A stretch of 64,000 nt of DNA from an uncultured Ralstonia sp. (GCA_913056305.1 CAJXMR010000007.1:1-64000), one strand, 5' to 3'. Shown: positions 46,314 to 57,411, numbered from the stretch's first letter. The notes: generated by a model from the sequence alone, not told the origin. A program made the numbers and translations.

Positions 46314-48743
46314 ATGCAATTTCCGGAATCCTGGCTTCGCAGTTTCGTCAATCCGTCGATCACCACCGATGAACTCTCCCACAGCCTGACGATGGCCGGG
46401 CTCGAGGTGGAAGAGGTCGACCCCGTTGCGCCGCCGTTCTCGCAGATCGTTGTCGGCCATGTGGTCGAGGTGAACAAGCACCCGGACGCCGATCGCCTGA
46501 ACGTCTGCAAGGTCGACGCGGGCACGGGCGAGCTGCTGCAGATCGTCTGCGGCGCGCCGAACGTATCGGTGGGCATCAAGGTGCCGTGCGCAATGGTGGG
46601 CGCCGAGCTGCCGCCGGGCGAAGACGGCAAGCCGTTCAAGATCAAGATCGGCAAGCTGCGCGGCGTGGAGAGCTACGGCATGCTGTGCTCGGCGCGCGAG
46701 CTGAAGCTGTCGGAAGACCATGGCGGCCTGCTGATCCTGCCGGAAAACACGCCGGTGGGCGAAGACATCCGCAAGGTGCTGGACCTCGACGACCAGATCT
46801 TCGTCATCAAGCTCACGCCCAATAAGGCGGACTGCCTGTCGATCCACGGCGTGGCGCGCGAAGTGTCCGCGCTGACGGGCGCGCCGATTACGCTGCCGTC
46901 GATGGCCCCCGTGGCCGTGACGTTGGCCGACAAGCTGCCGGTCAAGGTGGACGCGCCGGACCTGTGCGGCCGCTTCTCGGGCCGCATCATCCGTGGCGTG
47001 AACGCGCACGCAAAGACGCCGGCATGGATGGTCTCGCGTATCGAGCGCGCGGGTATGCGCAGTGTGTCGGCGCTGGTCGATATCTCCAACTACGTCATGC
47101 TGGAGCTGGGCCGTCCGTCGCACGTGTTCGACCTGGACAAGATCCACGGCGGCCTGACAGTGCGCTGGGGCAAGGCCGGTGAAGAACTGAAGCTGCTCAA
47201 CGGCGACACCATCGCTGTCGATGAGAAGGTTGGCGTGATCTCGGACGAGCAGGCCATCGAAAGCCTGGCCGGCATCATGGGCGGCGACAAGACCGCCGTC
47301 ACGCTCGACACGCAGAACATCTACCTCGAAGCCGCATTCTGGTGGCCCGCTGCCATCCAGGGCCGCGCGCGCCGCTATAACTTTTCGACCGATGCGGGCC
47401 ATCGCTTCGAGCGCGGCGTCGATTACGCGACCACGGTCGAACACATCGAGCGCATCAGCGCGCTGATCCTCGAGATCTGCGGCGGCCAGGCCGGCCCGAT
47501 CGACGACCACATCGTCAACCTGCCGACGCGCACGCCGGTGCGCATGCGTGTGGCACGTGCCGCGCGTGTGCTCGGCATTCCGCTGTCGCACGAAGTCGTG
47601 GCGGACGTGTTCAAGCGCCTGGGCCTCACGTTCAGCGTGGAAGGCGATGTGTTCGTGGTCGAGCCGCCGTCGTATCGCTTCGACATCGAGATTGAGGAAG
47701 ACCTGATCGAAGAGGTCGCCCGCATCTACGGTTTCGAGCAGATCCCGGCCAAGCCGCCGGTGGCCGAGAACGCAATGCGCCCGACCAACGAGGCACGCCG
47801 CACCATGCACGACGTGCGCCACGCCGTGGCCGCGCGCGACTACCACGAGGTCGTCAACTTCGCCTTCGTCGAGACCGAATGGGAAGCCGACTTTGCTGGT
47901 AATACCAACCCGATTCCGCTGCTGAACCCGATCGCCAGCCAATACTCGGTGATGCGCAGCACGCTGATCGGCGGCCTGCTCGACAAGGTGCGCTACAACC
48001 TGAACCGCAAGGCTGCGCGCGTGCGCATGTTCGAAGTGGGCCGCGTGTTCCATCGCGATGCGAGCGTTGCTGATGGCGGCCTGTCGGTGGCGGGCTACGC
48101 GCAGCCGATGATGGCCGGCGGCATCGCCTACGGCCCCGCCAAGGAAGAACAGTGGGGCGTGCCGTCGCGTGCTGTCGATTTCTTCGACGTGAAGGGCGAT
48201 GTGGAATCGCTGCTGTGGCCGCTGCAGGTGCGCTTCGAGCGCGTTGAACATCCGGCGCTGCATCCGGGCCGCTCTGCACGCGTGGTGCTGAACGGCCGCG
48301 CCATCGGCTGGATTGGCGAGCTGCATCCGCGTTGGCTGCAGAAGTACGACCTGCCGACGGCGCCGGTGGTGTGGGAGCTGGAGCTCGACGCCATCACTGC
48401 AGTCGGTCTGCCGACCTACAGCGAAGTGCCCCGCGTGCCGGCCGTGACGCGCGACATCGCGCTGGTCGTGCGCCAGGACGTGACCGTGCAGGACCTGGTC
48501 GATACGTTTGAGAAGACGGCTGTCGGCACACCGTGGCAACGCTATCTGCAAGGCGTCGTGCTGTTCGATGAGTTCCGTCCGAAGGCCGCGACGGCCGCGA
48601 TTGGCGCGCAGGAGAAAAGCCTTGCCTTCAGAATTACGTTGCAAGATACTGACAGCACCCTTCAGGACGAGATCGTCGAAGCCGCCACCCAGCAACTGAT
48701 TCGTGCGGCCGGCGATGCATTCGGCGCGCGCCTGCGTGCCTGA
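46314..48743 (+). CDS. pheT: Phenylalanyl-tRNA synthetase beta subunit
   Basis: 809 aa. It begins [20 protein letters not shown]; the EMAP/OB tRNA-binding domain is at ~40-150 ([18 protein letters not shown]), the B3/B4 editing region around [18 protein letters not shown], the B5 domain near [16 protein letters not shown], the core-like domain with [17 protein letters not shown] sequence ([13 protein letters not shown]), and the C-terminal anticodon-binding ferredoxin-like domain starting at [17 protein letters not shown]. Complete and of normal length. Confidence 0.98.
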   Translation: MQFPESWLRSFVNPSITTDELSHSLTMAGLEVEEVDPVAPPFSQIVVGHVVEVNKHPDADRLNVCKVDAGTGELLQIVCGAPNVSVGIKVPCAMVGAELPPGEDGKPFKIKIGKLRGVESYGMLCSARELKLSEDHGGLLILPENTPVGEDIRKVLDLDDQIFVIKLTPNKADCLSIHGVAREVSALTGAPITLPSMAPVAVTLADKLPVKVDAPDLCGRFSGRIIRGVNAHAKTPAWMVSRIERAGMRSVSALVDISNYVMLELGRPSHVFDLDKIHGGLTVRWGKAGEELKLLNGDTIAVDEKVGVISDEQAIESLAGIMGGDKTAVTLDTQNIYLEAAFWWPAAIQGRARRYNFSTDAGHRFERGVDYATTVEHIERISALILEICGGQAGPIDDHIVNLPTRTPVRMRVARAARVLGIPLSHEVVADVFKRLGLTFSVEGDVFVVEPPSYRFDIEIEEDLIEEVARIYGFEQIPAKPPVAENAMRPTNEARRTMHDVRHAVAARDYHEVVNFAFVETEWEADFAGNTNPIPLLNPIASQYSVMRSTLIGGLLDKVRYNLNRKAARVRMFEVGRVFHRDASVADGGLSVAGYAQPMMAGGIAYGPAKEEQWGVPSRAVDFFDVKGDVESLLWPLQVRFERVEHPALHPGRSARVVLNGRAIGWIGELHPRWLQKYDLPTAPVVWELELDAITAVGLPTYSEVPRVPAVTRDIALVVRQDVTVQDLVDTFEKTAVGTPWQRYLQGVVLFDEFRPKAATAAIGAQEKSLAFRITLQDTDSTLQDEIVEAATQQLIRAAGDAFGARLRA

Positions 48744-48812
48744 CGTCCACGCCAGCGCCTAGAACGCTCGAACGAACCTCCACATTCGGATCGAATACGC
48801 CAAGCGAATCCT

Positions 48813-49226
48813 ATGAACGATCAACACGCGCCCGCGTTGGCGGCATCCTTGGGCGACTCGCTCGGTTCTTCTTCGGCACTGGCTGACGCGCGTGATGCGC
48901 GCGGCCAGGAAGTGCCGACGCTCACCAAGGCCGAGCTCGCCGAGATGCTGTTCGAGCAGGTTGGCTTGAACAAGCGTGAATCGAAGGACATGGTCGAGGC
49001 GTTCTTCGACGTGATTCGCGAGGCGCTCGAGCAGGGTGATAGCGTCAAGCTGTCCGGCTTCGGCAACTTCCAGTTGCGTGACAAGCCGCAGCGCCCGGGC
49101 CGCAACCCGAAGACCGGCGAGATCATTCCCATCACGGCGCGCCGCGTCGTCACCTTCCACGCCAGCCAGAAGCTCAAGGCGCTCGTCGAAGAGCGCGTTG
49201 AGCCGCTGCCGGCCAGCGCTGCGTAA
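48813..49226 (+). CDS. ihfA: Integration host factor alpha subunit
   Basis: DNA-bending histone-like protein, here 137 aa against about 100 usual. The IHF core starts at ~residue 37 ([20 protein letters not shown]) and shows the beta-arm [22 protein letters not shown] with the intercalating Pro, then [17 protein letters not shown]. The extra ~36 residues at the N-terminus are Ala/Ser/Asp-rich and acidic. An internal start is not obvious: no ATG, GTG or TTG near the core except the upstream ATG, so the extension is probably real. It follows pheT, as in many proteobacteria. Confidence 0.96.
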   Translation: MNDQHAPALAASLGDSLGSSSALADARDARGQEVPTLTKAELAEMLFEQVGLNKRESKDMVEAFFDVIREALEQGDSVKLSGFGNFQLRDKPQRPGRNPKTGEIIPITARRVVTFHASQKLKALVEERVEPLPASAA

Positions 49227-49250
49227 TCCCGTCTCTTTCGCCAGCCCTCC

Positions 49251-49682
49251 ATGGCCGCCGATAAACATACGGAGCGGGTCAACCTGCCGCCGATTCCTGC
49301 CAAGCGCTACTTCACCATCGGTGAGGTGAGCGATCTGTGCGCCGTCAAGCCGCACGTGCTGCGTTACTGGGAGCAGGAATTCACGCAGCTCAAGCCGGTC
49401 AAGCGACGCGGCAATCGCCGTTACTACCAGCATCATGAAGTGCTGCTGATCCGGCGGATTCGCGAGTTGCTGTACGAGCAGGGCTTCACGATCAACGGCG
49501 CGCGCAACCGGCTGGATGAACTGCGGCATGGCGCGGGTAGTGTGCCGATGGAGACGGCACCCGAGGCCGAAGCTCCAGTGTCGGCGCCGATGGTGACGAG
49601 CGGCGCAGTCGATGTGCCGGCCTTGCGTCGTGCGTTGCAATCGGTGCTCGACGTTCTGCGTGCGGACAAATCGCAGGGCTGA
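49251..49682 (+). CDS. MerR family transcriptional regulator
   Basis: 143 aa. The HTH_MerR domain spans about residues 17-90: YFTIGEVSDLCAVKPHVLRYWEQEF, then RRGNRRYYQHHEVLLIRRIRELL and EQGFTINGARNRL (each quoted piece read from the frame). There is no Cys-rich metal site; the C-terminus is a short Ala/Pro/Val-rich linker and a helix (ALRRALQSVLDVLRADKS). This gene regularly follows ihfA in beta- and gamma-proteobacteria; its targets are unknown. Confidence 0.93.
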   Translation: MAADKHTERVNLPPIPAKRYFTIGEVSDLCAVKPHVLRYWEQEFTQLKPVKRRGNRRYYQHHEVLLIRRIRELLYEQGFTINGARNRLDELRHGAGSVPMETAPEAEAPVSAPMVTSGAVDVPALRRALQSVLDVLRADKSQG

Positions 49683-49733
49683 CGGCGACCCACTAGTCAG
49701 CAAGGGCGCGGCTCTGTTATACTTTTGTGCTTT

Positions 49734-49810
<77 letters not shown>

Positions 49811-49818
49811 GGAAATTG

Positions 49819-49853
49819 AAGGACTTACGGCGATGAGCCGTAAGTCCTTTTTG
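49819..49853 (+). terminator. Terminator after tRNA-Pro(GGG)
   Basis: AAGGACTTACGG (49819-49830), 7-base loop, CCGTAAGTCCTT (49838-49849), then T run. It shares the CTTACG/CGTAAG core and a GATGA loop with the terminator of the other tRNA-Pro gene. Confidence 0.88.
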
Positions 49854-49936
49854 TTTTCTACGGGCAGATCCTTGTTGGCCCGACAGACGCCGCGCAATCG
49901 ACTCGTTCGCGTACCCGCCCAGACGCTCCTCAGGTC

Positions 49937-50647
49937 ATGAGCCCATTCCGCTACAGCGACAGTGACATCGATGCCGTCTACCGCGTCATTCGCGAGCGGC
50001 GCGACATGCGGCATTTTCGGCCGGCCCCGCTCGACACCGCGCTTCTGACGCGGTTGCTGCAGGCCGCGCATCTTGCCCCCAGCGTCGGCTTCATGCAGCC
50101 CTGGCGCTTCATCCACATTACCGATCGAGGCTTGCGAGCGCGCGTGCACGCGCTGGTCGAGGCAGAGCGTCAGCGCACTGCCGCTGCCCTGGGCGAGCGG
50201 CAGGACGATTTCATGCGCCTCAAGGTGGAAGGCATTCTGGAGTGTGGGGATGTCCTGGTGGCCGCTCTGATGGACGATCGCGAGCGGCACATCTTCGGGC
50301 GGCGCACGCTGCCGGAGATGGACCTGGCGTCGGTTGCCTGCGCCATCCAGAATCTCTGGCTGGCCGCTCGGGCCGAAGGGATCGGCATGGGGTGGGTGTC
50401 CCTGTTCGATCCCGGACAGCTTGGTCAACTCCTTCAACTGCCGCCGGGTGCCAAGCCGGTGGCCGTGCTGTGCCTCGGTCATGTCGACCACTTCTATGAC
50501 AAGCCTATGCTGGAGCAGGAGCGGTGGGCCGGACGGCAGCCGCTTCGCGAAATGCTGTTCGAAAATGGCTGGGGCAATCCTAGCCTTCTTGATGTGGATC
50601 GGGACCGTTCACCGGCCTCCGACGACGCTTCGGGCAGTCCCGTCTGA
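49937..50647 (+). CDS. bluB: 5,6-dimethylbenzimidazole synthase BluB
   Basis: Flavin-destructase of the nitroreductase fold that cannibalises FMNH2 to make the lower ligand of vitamin B12. 236 aa. BluB marks: IRERRDMRHFRP (residues ~16-27), LLQAAHLAPSVGFMQPWRFI, and ASVACAIQNLWLAARAEGIGMGWVSLFDP (quoted from ASV). The GWVS segment and the Asp in the SLFDP region separate it from ordinary nitroreductases. No other cobalamin gene and no cobalamin riboswitch is visible nearby, so it stands alone. The next gene is convergent. Confidence 0.93.
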   Translation: MSPFRYSDSDIDAVYRVIRERRDMRHFRPAPLDTALLTRLLQAAHLAPSVGFMQPWRFIHITDRGLRARVHALVEAERQRTAAALGERQDDFMRLKVEGILECGDVLVAALMDDRERHIFGRRTLPEMDLASVACAIQNLWLAARAEGIGMGWVSLFDPGQLGQLLQLPPGAKPVAVLCLGHVDHFYDKPMLEQERWAGRQPLREMLFENGWGNPSLLDVDRDRSPASDDASGSPV

Positions 50648-50675
50648 GACATTCGATCGGCGGTATCCGCGTGGC

Positions 50676-51611
50676 TCACGCATCTGCTTGCGGCTCGCTC
50701 GTCGCGCGCCGGTACCGGGCTGGCGTCATTCCCAACTGCTGCCGGAACGCCTTGCCGAACGCCGCTTCGGATTGGTAGCCGACACGCGCGGCGATCTCGC
50801 CAACACTGTGCCGCGTATGCAGCAGCTGATCGCACGCGAGCGTCATGCGCACGCGCGTGAGGAAATCCCACACCGTCATGCCGGCACGCGCCTTGAACTG
50901 GCGCGCGTAGGTGGCGCGCGACATGGCGGCCAGGTCGGCGAGGGTGTCGATGGTCCAGGCATGCTCGGGCGTGGACAGCATCGCCTGCACCGAGGGCCCA
51001 AGCCGCGCATCGGCCAGCAAGGTAAGCGTGCCGGGATCGGCACCTTCGCGCTGGCCATGTACGCGTAACGCGAGTGTCAGCAGCGCCTGACTCAACGCTG
51101 TGACGATCGCCAGGGCGCCCGGTGCGCGGGCTGCGGCTTCGTCGCGCATCAGGCCGATGACGGCTTGCAGCGCCGCGAAGGAACCGCAGTCGCGCAGCGA
51201 CACATGCAGTGGGTCGGGCAGGGTGCGGATCAGCAGCGTGGTCGAGCCGGGTTCATGCACGAAGCGCCCGCATAGCAGATCGACGTCGGCGGCGCCGCGG
51301 CCGGTTTGGCGCAGCGGCAGCATGCCATCGTGCGAGGTGCGCGGCCGGCGCTGCGGGGTGTCGGCATCGCTGGCAGGGTCGTGGATGGTGTGTGCGTGGC
51401 CGCGGGGGAAGAGGATGAAATCACCCGGATGCAGGGTCAGGCGCTGACCGCTCGTTTCCACCACGCAGGTGCCTGCCAGCACCAGATGAAACGGCACCTG
51501 CCCATCCGGCTCCGGGTCATGCGGAATCGAGAACGGCCCCTGGAACAGGCAGCGCAGGTCGAGGCTGGCCTGCGGCCGCGTGAGCTGGACGAACTGGCTC
51601 AAGGCATCCAT
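50676..51611 (-). CDS. AraC family transcriptional regulator
   Basis: 311 aa. An N-terminal cupin-type sensing domain (AraC_binding/cupin_6; GTCVVETSGQRLTLHPGDFILFPRGHAHTI in part) and a C-terminal double HTH (residues ~205-305: WTIDTLADLAAMSRATYARQFKARAGM and VGEIAARVGYQSEAAFGKAFRQQLGMTPARYRR, each in part). ATG at 51611 (MDALSQFVQL) is preferred. It is divergent from the AhpD-like gene at 51725, a common regulator-target pairing for this family. Confidence 0.92.
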   Translation of the reverse strand: MDALSQFVQLTRPQASLDLRCLFQGPFSIPHDPEPDGQVPFHLVLAGTCVVETSGQRLTLHPGDFILFPRGHAHTIHDPASDADTPQRRPRTSHDGMLPLRQTGRGAADVDLLCGRFVHEPGSTTLLIRTLPDPLHVSLRDCGSFAALQAVIGLMRDEAAARAPGALAIVTALSQALLTLALRVHGQREGADPGTLTLLADARLGPSVQAMLSTPEHAWTIDTLADLAAMSRATYARQFKARAGMTVWDFLTRVRMTLACDQLLHTRHSVGEIAARVGYQSEAAFGKAFRQQLGMTPARYRRATSEPQADA

Positions 51612-51724
51612 TGAGACGATCTCGCTAAAGATTGCGCAAATCAAGTATTCATCGGATCGCCTCCAAAGACAATACTGTTCCCAACGGCAAAGGCATCGGG
51701 CCCGCGCCAGATTGGGAGCACATC

Positions 51725-52084
51725 ATGGAAAACTGGGTCGAGTATCGGAAGGAACTGATGGGGCGGATCGGTGAGGTCGGCAAGCTCTCGCCGGACACGC
51801 TCAAGGGCTATCAGATGCTGTCGGCTGCAGGCCAGAAGACAGGTCAGTTGGATGCGAAGACGCGCGAACTGATCGCGCTGGCGGTGTCGGTGACGACGCG
51901 TTGCGACGGCTGTATCACCGTGCACACCGCCGAGGCACTCAAGCATGGCGCCACGCGTGAGGAGATTGCGGAGGCGCTGGGCGTGGCGGTGGCGCTGAAC
52001 GCCGGGGCCGCGCTGGTGTACTCGGCGCGCGTGATGGACGCGACCGAGGCGTATCAGTCGGTGTCAGCTTCGCCTTCAGTCTGA
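51725..52084 (+). CDS. Carboxymuconolactone decarboxylase/AhpD-like protein
   Basis: 119-aa all-helical protein of the CMD family. The redox motif is TTRCDGCITVHTAEALKHG (CxxC plus His three residues later), characteristic of AhpD-like proteins. The rest, ELIALAVSV and EIAEALGVAVALNAGAALVYSARVMDA, is standard. It probably acts in peroxide or electrophile defence and is the likely target of the divergent AraC regulator. ATG at 51725. Its 3-prime end overlaps the convergent epimerase gene by nine bases. Confidence 0.9.
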   Translation: MENWVEYRKELMGRIGEVGKLSPDTLKGYQMLSAAGQKTGQLDAKTRELIALAVSVTTRCDGCITVHTAEALKHGATREEIAEALGVAVALNAGAALVYSARVMDATEAYQSVSASPSV

Positions 52085-53029
52085 CGCGCCCGGGTGGGCG
52101 ATGCGCAGCCGGCAGGTGGCGTGCCGCGTGTCGCCCGGGGCCAGGAGGTGCAGGCCCTCGCCATGGTGGATGGCATTGGGCAACCCCATCCAGGGTTCCA
52201 CGCAGTAGAAGTCGGAGGTGTCGGCTTCCGTCCAGGTGGTGATGGCGTGCCACGGCATCAGCGCACCGTCGACTTCGATGCGGATGCGCCGGCCCAGCGG
52301 GGCGTTGGTGTGCGGCGGGATGTCGAGCACCGCCGCGCCCGCGCCGTCGAGCAGGTGGTAGCGGTCCTGCAGCGCCGGGTTGTCGAGCGTGTACATCGCA
52401 TGGCCGGGTTCGTGCGCGTCCAGGCTGCCATCGGCCAGCTGGCGCGAGAGCCGTGACGGCGGCATCTGCAGTGTGGTCGCGTGTCGGACCACGCTGGGCA
52501 GCGCGAAATAGAAATGGTGGCCGGCGTAGAAGGGCATCGGCGCATGCGCATCGCCCTCGGCGGTATGCGTGATCGAGAACGTCGCCTCCAGCCCGTCGGC
52601 GAGCAACCGGTAGCCGATGCGGAATTCGAAGGCGTATGGATACCCTGAGCGCGTCTGCGGACCGTCGCGCAACAGCATGACGATGTGCGTGTCGTCCGCG
52701 CTTTCCACTTCAAACGGCAGGTCGCGCGCGAAGCCATGCTGCGGCAGCGCGTGGATGCGGCCATTGGCGTCGCGCCAGCGCCCGGGTTCCCCGTCGGCAA
52801 AATGCCGGCCGATGAACGGAAACAACAACGGATTGCCGCCGCGGATCTTGGCCGGATTCGACCAGTCGGCCGGGTTGGGCCAGTACAGGATCTCTTCGCC
52901 CTGGTGGCGCCAGCGCACCAGCCGCCCGCCCGCCTCGGGTGCGAGCAACAGCAGGGAGCCATCGGCGCGGTCATTGCCGATGCGGACAAGGGTGCGTTCT
53001 TGGAAGTGGGCGGTCGGAAGGTCGTACAT
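52076..53029 (-). CDS. Aldose 1-epimerase family protein
   Basis: 317 aa, galactose-mutarotase-like beta-sandwich. Landmarks: LLLAPEAGGRLVRWRHQGEEILYW near the N-terminus, GGNPLLFPFIGRHFADGE with the Asn and Arg of the sugar site, PFYAGHHFYFALP with the catalytic His, and YCVEPWMGLPNAIH with the catalytic Glu. These match the D-hexose-6-phosphate/aldose epimerase superfamily; sugar not determined. Confidence 0.92.
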   Translation of the reverse strand: MYDLPTAHFQERTLVRIGNDRADGSLLLLAPEAGGRLVRWRHQGEEILYWPNPADWSNPAKIRGGNPLLFPFIGRHFADGEPGRWRDANGRIHALPQHGFARDLPFEVESADDTHIVMLLRDGPQTRSGYPYAFEFRIGYRLLADGLEATFSITHTAEGDAHAPMPFYAGHHFYFALPSVVRHATTLQMPPSRLSRQLADGSLDAHEPGHAMYTLDNPALQDRYHLLDGAGAAVLDIPPHTNAPLGRRIRIEVDGALMPWHAITTWTEADTSDFYCVEPWMGLPNAIHHGEGLHLLAPGDTRHATCRLRIAHPGASD

Positions 53030-53104
53030 GAGGAAAGCGGGGTTGCCTTGTTGGCTTGAACAGCGCGTACTAGATTGTCAATGCGTTTTGCCTGGAGGGA
53101 AACC

Positions 53105-53308
53105 ATGTCCGCCAATCGAGCCTGCCAGCCGCGCATCTCAACACGGCCTGGGCACACGGTGCCACCGCCCGACGAGCCCGCGCCGCCGGGCATCCCCCCA
53201 GACCTGCCATCGCCCGACGAGGTCCCCCCGCCGGTCGAGCCGCCGGAGGCCTGGTCGGTGTCATCCGCTGTTACCAATCGTCACAGCTTTGCGGGAAGCC
53301 GTTTGTAA
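53105..53308 (+). CDS. Small proline-rich protein, undescribed (67 aa)
   Basis: ATG at 53105 sits six bases after TGGAGGG, a good Shine-Dalgarno. The 67-residue product is dominated by residues ~22-49: repeated PPP, PDEP and PPDLPSPDEV blocks, rich in Pro, Asp and Glu, with no hydrophobic helix or signal peptide. Such low-complexity small ORFs are easy to mispredict, but the ribosome site and the biased composition support it. No family recognised. It sits alone between the epimerase (divergent) and a lipoprotein gene. Confidence 0.5.
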   Translation: MSANRACQPRISTRPGHTVPPPDEPAPPGIPPDLPSPDEVPPPVEPPEAWSVSSAVTNRHSFAGSRL

Positions 53309-53366
53309 GATAGCGCGAGTTTCCGCGCGCCCTGCGCATTTCTACAACGACAACACGAGCCAAGAC

Positions 53367-53738
53367 ATGTCGATTTTTCCGCGTTTGACCCTGTGCGCTG
53401 TGCTGGTGGCCTCCATGGCCGGCTGCGTGGTGGCCCCGCCGCCGCAAACACGCACGGTGGTGGTGCGCGAGCCCGCCCCGGCCCCGGCCCCGGTTGACCC
53501 GCGCGCCCGCTTCGAGCAAGTGGAAGGCCGCATCGCGGAAGAATTCCATCGCATCGATGTGCGTCAACAGCAGGGCTATGTGGATCCGTACCGCGCCGAC
53601 GGCCTGCGTGATCGCCTGCGCCGCATCCGCCAGGAAGCCGGCGATATGGCCAGCCAGCACTACGGCGGCCTGTCCGGCGATGAACAGCGCGCCCTGAACG
53701 ACGAGCTGGGCGCCCTGGGCCGCGACATCAACCGCTAA
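53367..53738 (+). CDS. Putative lipoprotein
   Basis: 123 aa. The lipobox is VASMAGC, with Cys at ~20 after a short basic-hydrophobic signal, so an outer- or inner-membrane lipoprotein is likely. After a Pro/Ala-rich linker (APPPQTRTVVVREPAPAPAPV) a helical, charged domain follows (FEQVEGRIAEEFHRIDVRQQQGYVD, LRDRLRRIRQEAGDMASQHYGGL). No family recognised; the domain resembles small periplasmic helical proteins. CAAGAC precedes the ATG at 53367. Confidence 0.85.
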   Translation: MSIFPRLTLCAVLVASMAGCVVAPPPQTRTVVVREPAPAPAPVDPRARFEQVEGRIAEEFHRIDVRQQQGYVDPYRADGLRDRLRRIRQEAGDMASQHYGGLSGDEQRALNDELGALGRDINR

Positions 53739-53882
53739 GCCCGGCCGAAGTCCCGTCCATTCGCTGATGCTGCATCGCGGCATCGGCGAAACGCAGTGTT
53801 GCGCATCGTTGCGTGCGCACCCGGTGGAAGCTGGTACGCTTGCGTTCCTCCTGAATGCCTGCCAGCCCGACGCGGCCCCGCC

Positions 53883-54956
53883 GTGCGAAAGATCATCCAC
53901 TGCGACTGCGATTGTTTTTACGCCGCCATCGAGATGCGCGATGATCCGCGCCTGCGTGGCAAGCCGCTCGCCGTGGGTGGGCGGCCGGAGCGTCGCGGGG
54001 TGGTCGCCACCTGCAACTACGAAGCCCGCAAGTTCGGCATCCATTCAGCGATGCCCATGGCGCAGGCCGTCAAGCGCTGCCCGGATCTGCTGATCGTGCC
54101 CCCGGCCATGGACAAGTACCGCCAGGTCGCGCGCCAGATCTTTGCCATCTATCACAGCTACACCCCGCTGGTGGAGCCGCTCTCGCTGGATGAGGCCTAC
54201 CTCGACGTGAGCGACAGCCCGATGCTCGCCGGCAGCGGCACGCGCATCGCCGAGGACATCCGCCGCCGCGTGCGCGAGGAGGTCGGCATCACGGTGTCGG
54301 CGGGCGTGGCGCCCAACAAGTTCATCGCCAAGATCGCCAGCGACTGGAACAAGCCCGACGGCCTGTTCGTGGTGCGGCCCGAGCAGGTCGATGCCTTCGT
54401 GGCCGCGTTACCGGTCGACCGCCTGTTTGGCGTGGGCAAGGTGACGGCCGCCAAGCTGCGCCGCCTGGGCGCCGAGACCTGCGGCGACCTGCGCGCTTGG
54501 GGCGCGGACAGGCTGCAGCAGCATTTCGGCGTGTTTGGCTTTCGCCTGCATGACCTCTGCCGTGGCATTGACCATCGCCAGGTGCAGCCCTCGCAAGTGC
54601 GCAAATCCGTCAGCGTGGAAGAGACGTATGCGACCGACTTGCGCACGCTGGACGACTGCCAGCGCGAGCTGACCATCCTTGTCGACCAGCTCGCCGCCCG
54701 TGTCGAGCGCGCCCGCGCCGGCAACATGATTCACAAGACCTACGTCAAGCTGCGCTTTGCGGATTTTCGAGGCACAACAGTGGAATGCGTCTATCCGCAA
54801 GTCGCGCTGCCGGTATTCGCCAAGCTGCTGGCGCAGGGGTTTGAGCGGCGGCGCATTCCCGTGCGTTTGCTGGGCGTGGGCGTGCGCCTGCATGAGACCG
54901 ACGCGCATGCGCGCCAGCAAACGCTGTTCTCCGAAGACGCTGACCCGGCACGCTGA
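53883..54956 (+). CDS. dinB: DNA polymerase IV (Y family)
   Basis: Error-prone translesion polymerase, 357 aa from GTG at 53883 (RKIIHCDCDCFYAAIEMRDD). Catalytic acids lie in DCDCFYAAIE and in SLDEAYLDVSD (Asp-Glu). Further marks are AGVAPNKFIAKIASDWNKPDG and FGVGKVTAAKLRRLG for the thumb HhH region; the little-finger domain follows from ~235. No ATG is available near the conserved start, so GTG is probable. No LexA-type CTGT-N8-ACAG site is seen upstream. No beta-clamp motif is obvious except near the C-terminal QQTLF. Confidence 0.95.
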   Translation: MRKIIHCDCDCFYAAIEMRDDPRLRGKPLAVGGRPERRGVVATCNYEARKFGIHSAMPMAQAVKRCPDLLIVPPAMDKYRQVARQIFAIYHSYTPLVEPLSLDEAYLDVSDSPMLAGSGTRIAEDIRRRVREEVGITVSAGVAPNKFIAKIASDWNKPDGLFVVRPEQVDAFVAALPVDRLFGVGKVTAAKLRRLGAETCGDLRAWGADRLQQHFGVFGFRLHDLCRGIDHRQVQPSQVRKSVSVEETYATDLRTLDDCQRELTILVDQLAARVERARAGNMIHKTYVKLRFADFRGTTVECVYPQVALPVFAKLLAQGFERRRIPVRLLGVGVRLHETDAHARQQTLFSEDADPAR

Positions 54957-55163
54957 GCGGTCGATTGTTGCCGAGCGCTGTCGTGTATGCCGGTCGGATC
55001 TGAATTGTCCTATTTTCCTGTCTGCATCAAGGTGATAGAAGGGCGGACGTCACCACCCGGGTAAAATGCCCGCTTTTTTGCAAATTCCGCCGCCGCGCGC
55101 CACACGTGCGCGACAGTGCGCTCCGCCACATCCGGACGCGCACGCAGACAGGAGACGCAGTCA

Positions 55164-56594
<1,431 letters not shown>

Positions 56595-56601
56595 TCACGC
56601 C

Positions 56602-57411
56602 TCAGCGGCATAGCGGCGCGGAGACCGCTTGCAGGATCTCCGCGTCGCGCGATCGTTCGATTAGCGCCGCCAGCCCCACGTCCGCCGGCCGCGCGCCGGC
56701 GGGCAGGGGGATCTCGCCTTGCCAACTGGTCGCCGGTCCATTCAGCCGGATCGGCCCGATCCATTCGCGCACCACATGATCATGGTGCAGTTCCACGCCG
56801 CCGTTCTCGCCGCCGCTCGGGTGGCTGATCAGGCCGTTTTGCGTCAGCGCGATCCAGGCGATGGTCGCATCCGTGCCGGATGCCGCGCCAGGCTGCAGCG
56901 TGAAGCGTGCGCGGGTTTGCAGTGCCACGCGCGGTGTGTTGCTGGTGACGGCATCCAGTGCAATACCTGCCATCGCCGGACGCGCGTTACGCGCCTCGAT
57001 GGCGCGCGAGAATTCGCCCGAATCCGCCCACCGGCGGAACTCGCGCCCTGACACAAATACTTCCGGCGTGTAGATGGTGGATGCCCGGGCTGCGTCACCC
57101 AGTGCGCGCTGGCGTGCGGTAAAGGCCGGGCGGTCGAACGGGTCTTTCCAGCCCAGGCTGTCCCAGTAGTCCACATGCATCGCCAGCGGAATCCAGCGCT
57201 GCGGATCGGCTGCGGTGCGACTCAACCATCGGTCCGCCGGTGGGCAGCTATTGCATCCCTCTGAGGTGTACAACTCGACCACCGCGACGGTGTGCGGTGG
57301 ACTTTGCACATGCAACGCGCTGCAATCGGCGGCGTGCGCCAGGCGACCCGTCGTCATCGCAACCAGGGTTAGCGCAGCGGCGCGCTGCGTTGTTCGGCAA
57401 ATGAATCGCAT
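56602..57411 (-). CDS. DUF1223 family secreted protein
   Basis: 269 aa. Residues 1-26 form a signal peptide (MRFICR, hydrophobic core, cleavage after AHA). The mature protein has VAVVELYTSEGCNSCPPADRWL (first 20 from VAV), a thioredoxin-like CxxC motif diagnostic of DUF1223, and later HVDYWDSLGWKDPFDRPAFTARQ. A redox role in the periplasm is plausible but unproven. ATG at 57411 follows AGGAG at six bases; an upstream in-frame Met at 57453 would precede the signal peptide and is less likely. Confidence 0.9.
   Translation of the reverse strand: MRFICRTTQRAAALTLVAMTTGRLAHAADCSALHVQSPPHTVAVVELYTSEGCNSCPPADRWLSRTAADPQRWIPLAMHVDYWDSLGWKDPFDRPAFTARQRALGDAARASTIYTPEVFVSGREFRRWADSGEFSRAIEARNARPAMAGIALDAVTSNTPRVALQTRARFTLQPGAASGTDATIAWIALTQNGLISHPSGGENGGVELHHDHVVREWIGPIRLNGPATSWQGEIPLPAGARPADVGLAALIERSRDAEILQAVSAPLCR

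Noticed and set aside
45219..48695. Very long open frame antisense to pheS-pheT
   Set aside because: It is the mirror of GC-rich third codon positions; the product is His/Arg/Ala-rich with no domain, and the sense strand encodes clear pheS and pheT.
53739..53882. LexA-controlled promoter for dinB
   Set aside because: No CTGT-N8-ACAG motif is present upstream of the dinB start.
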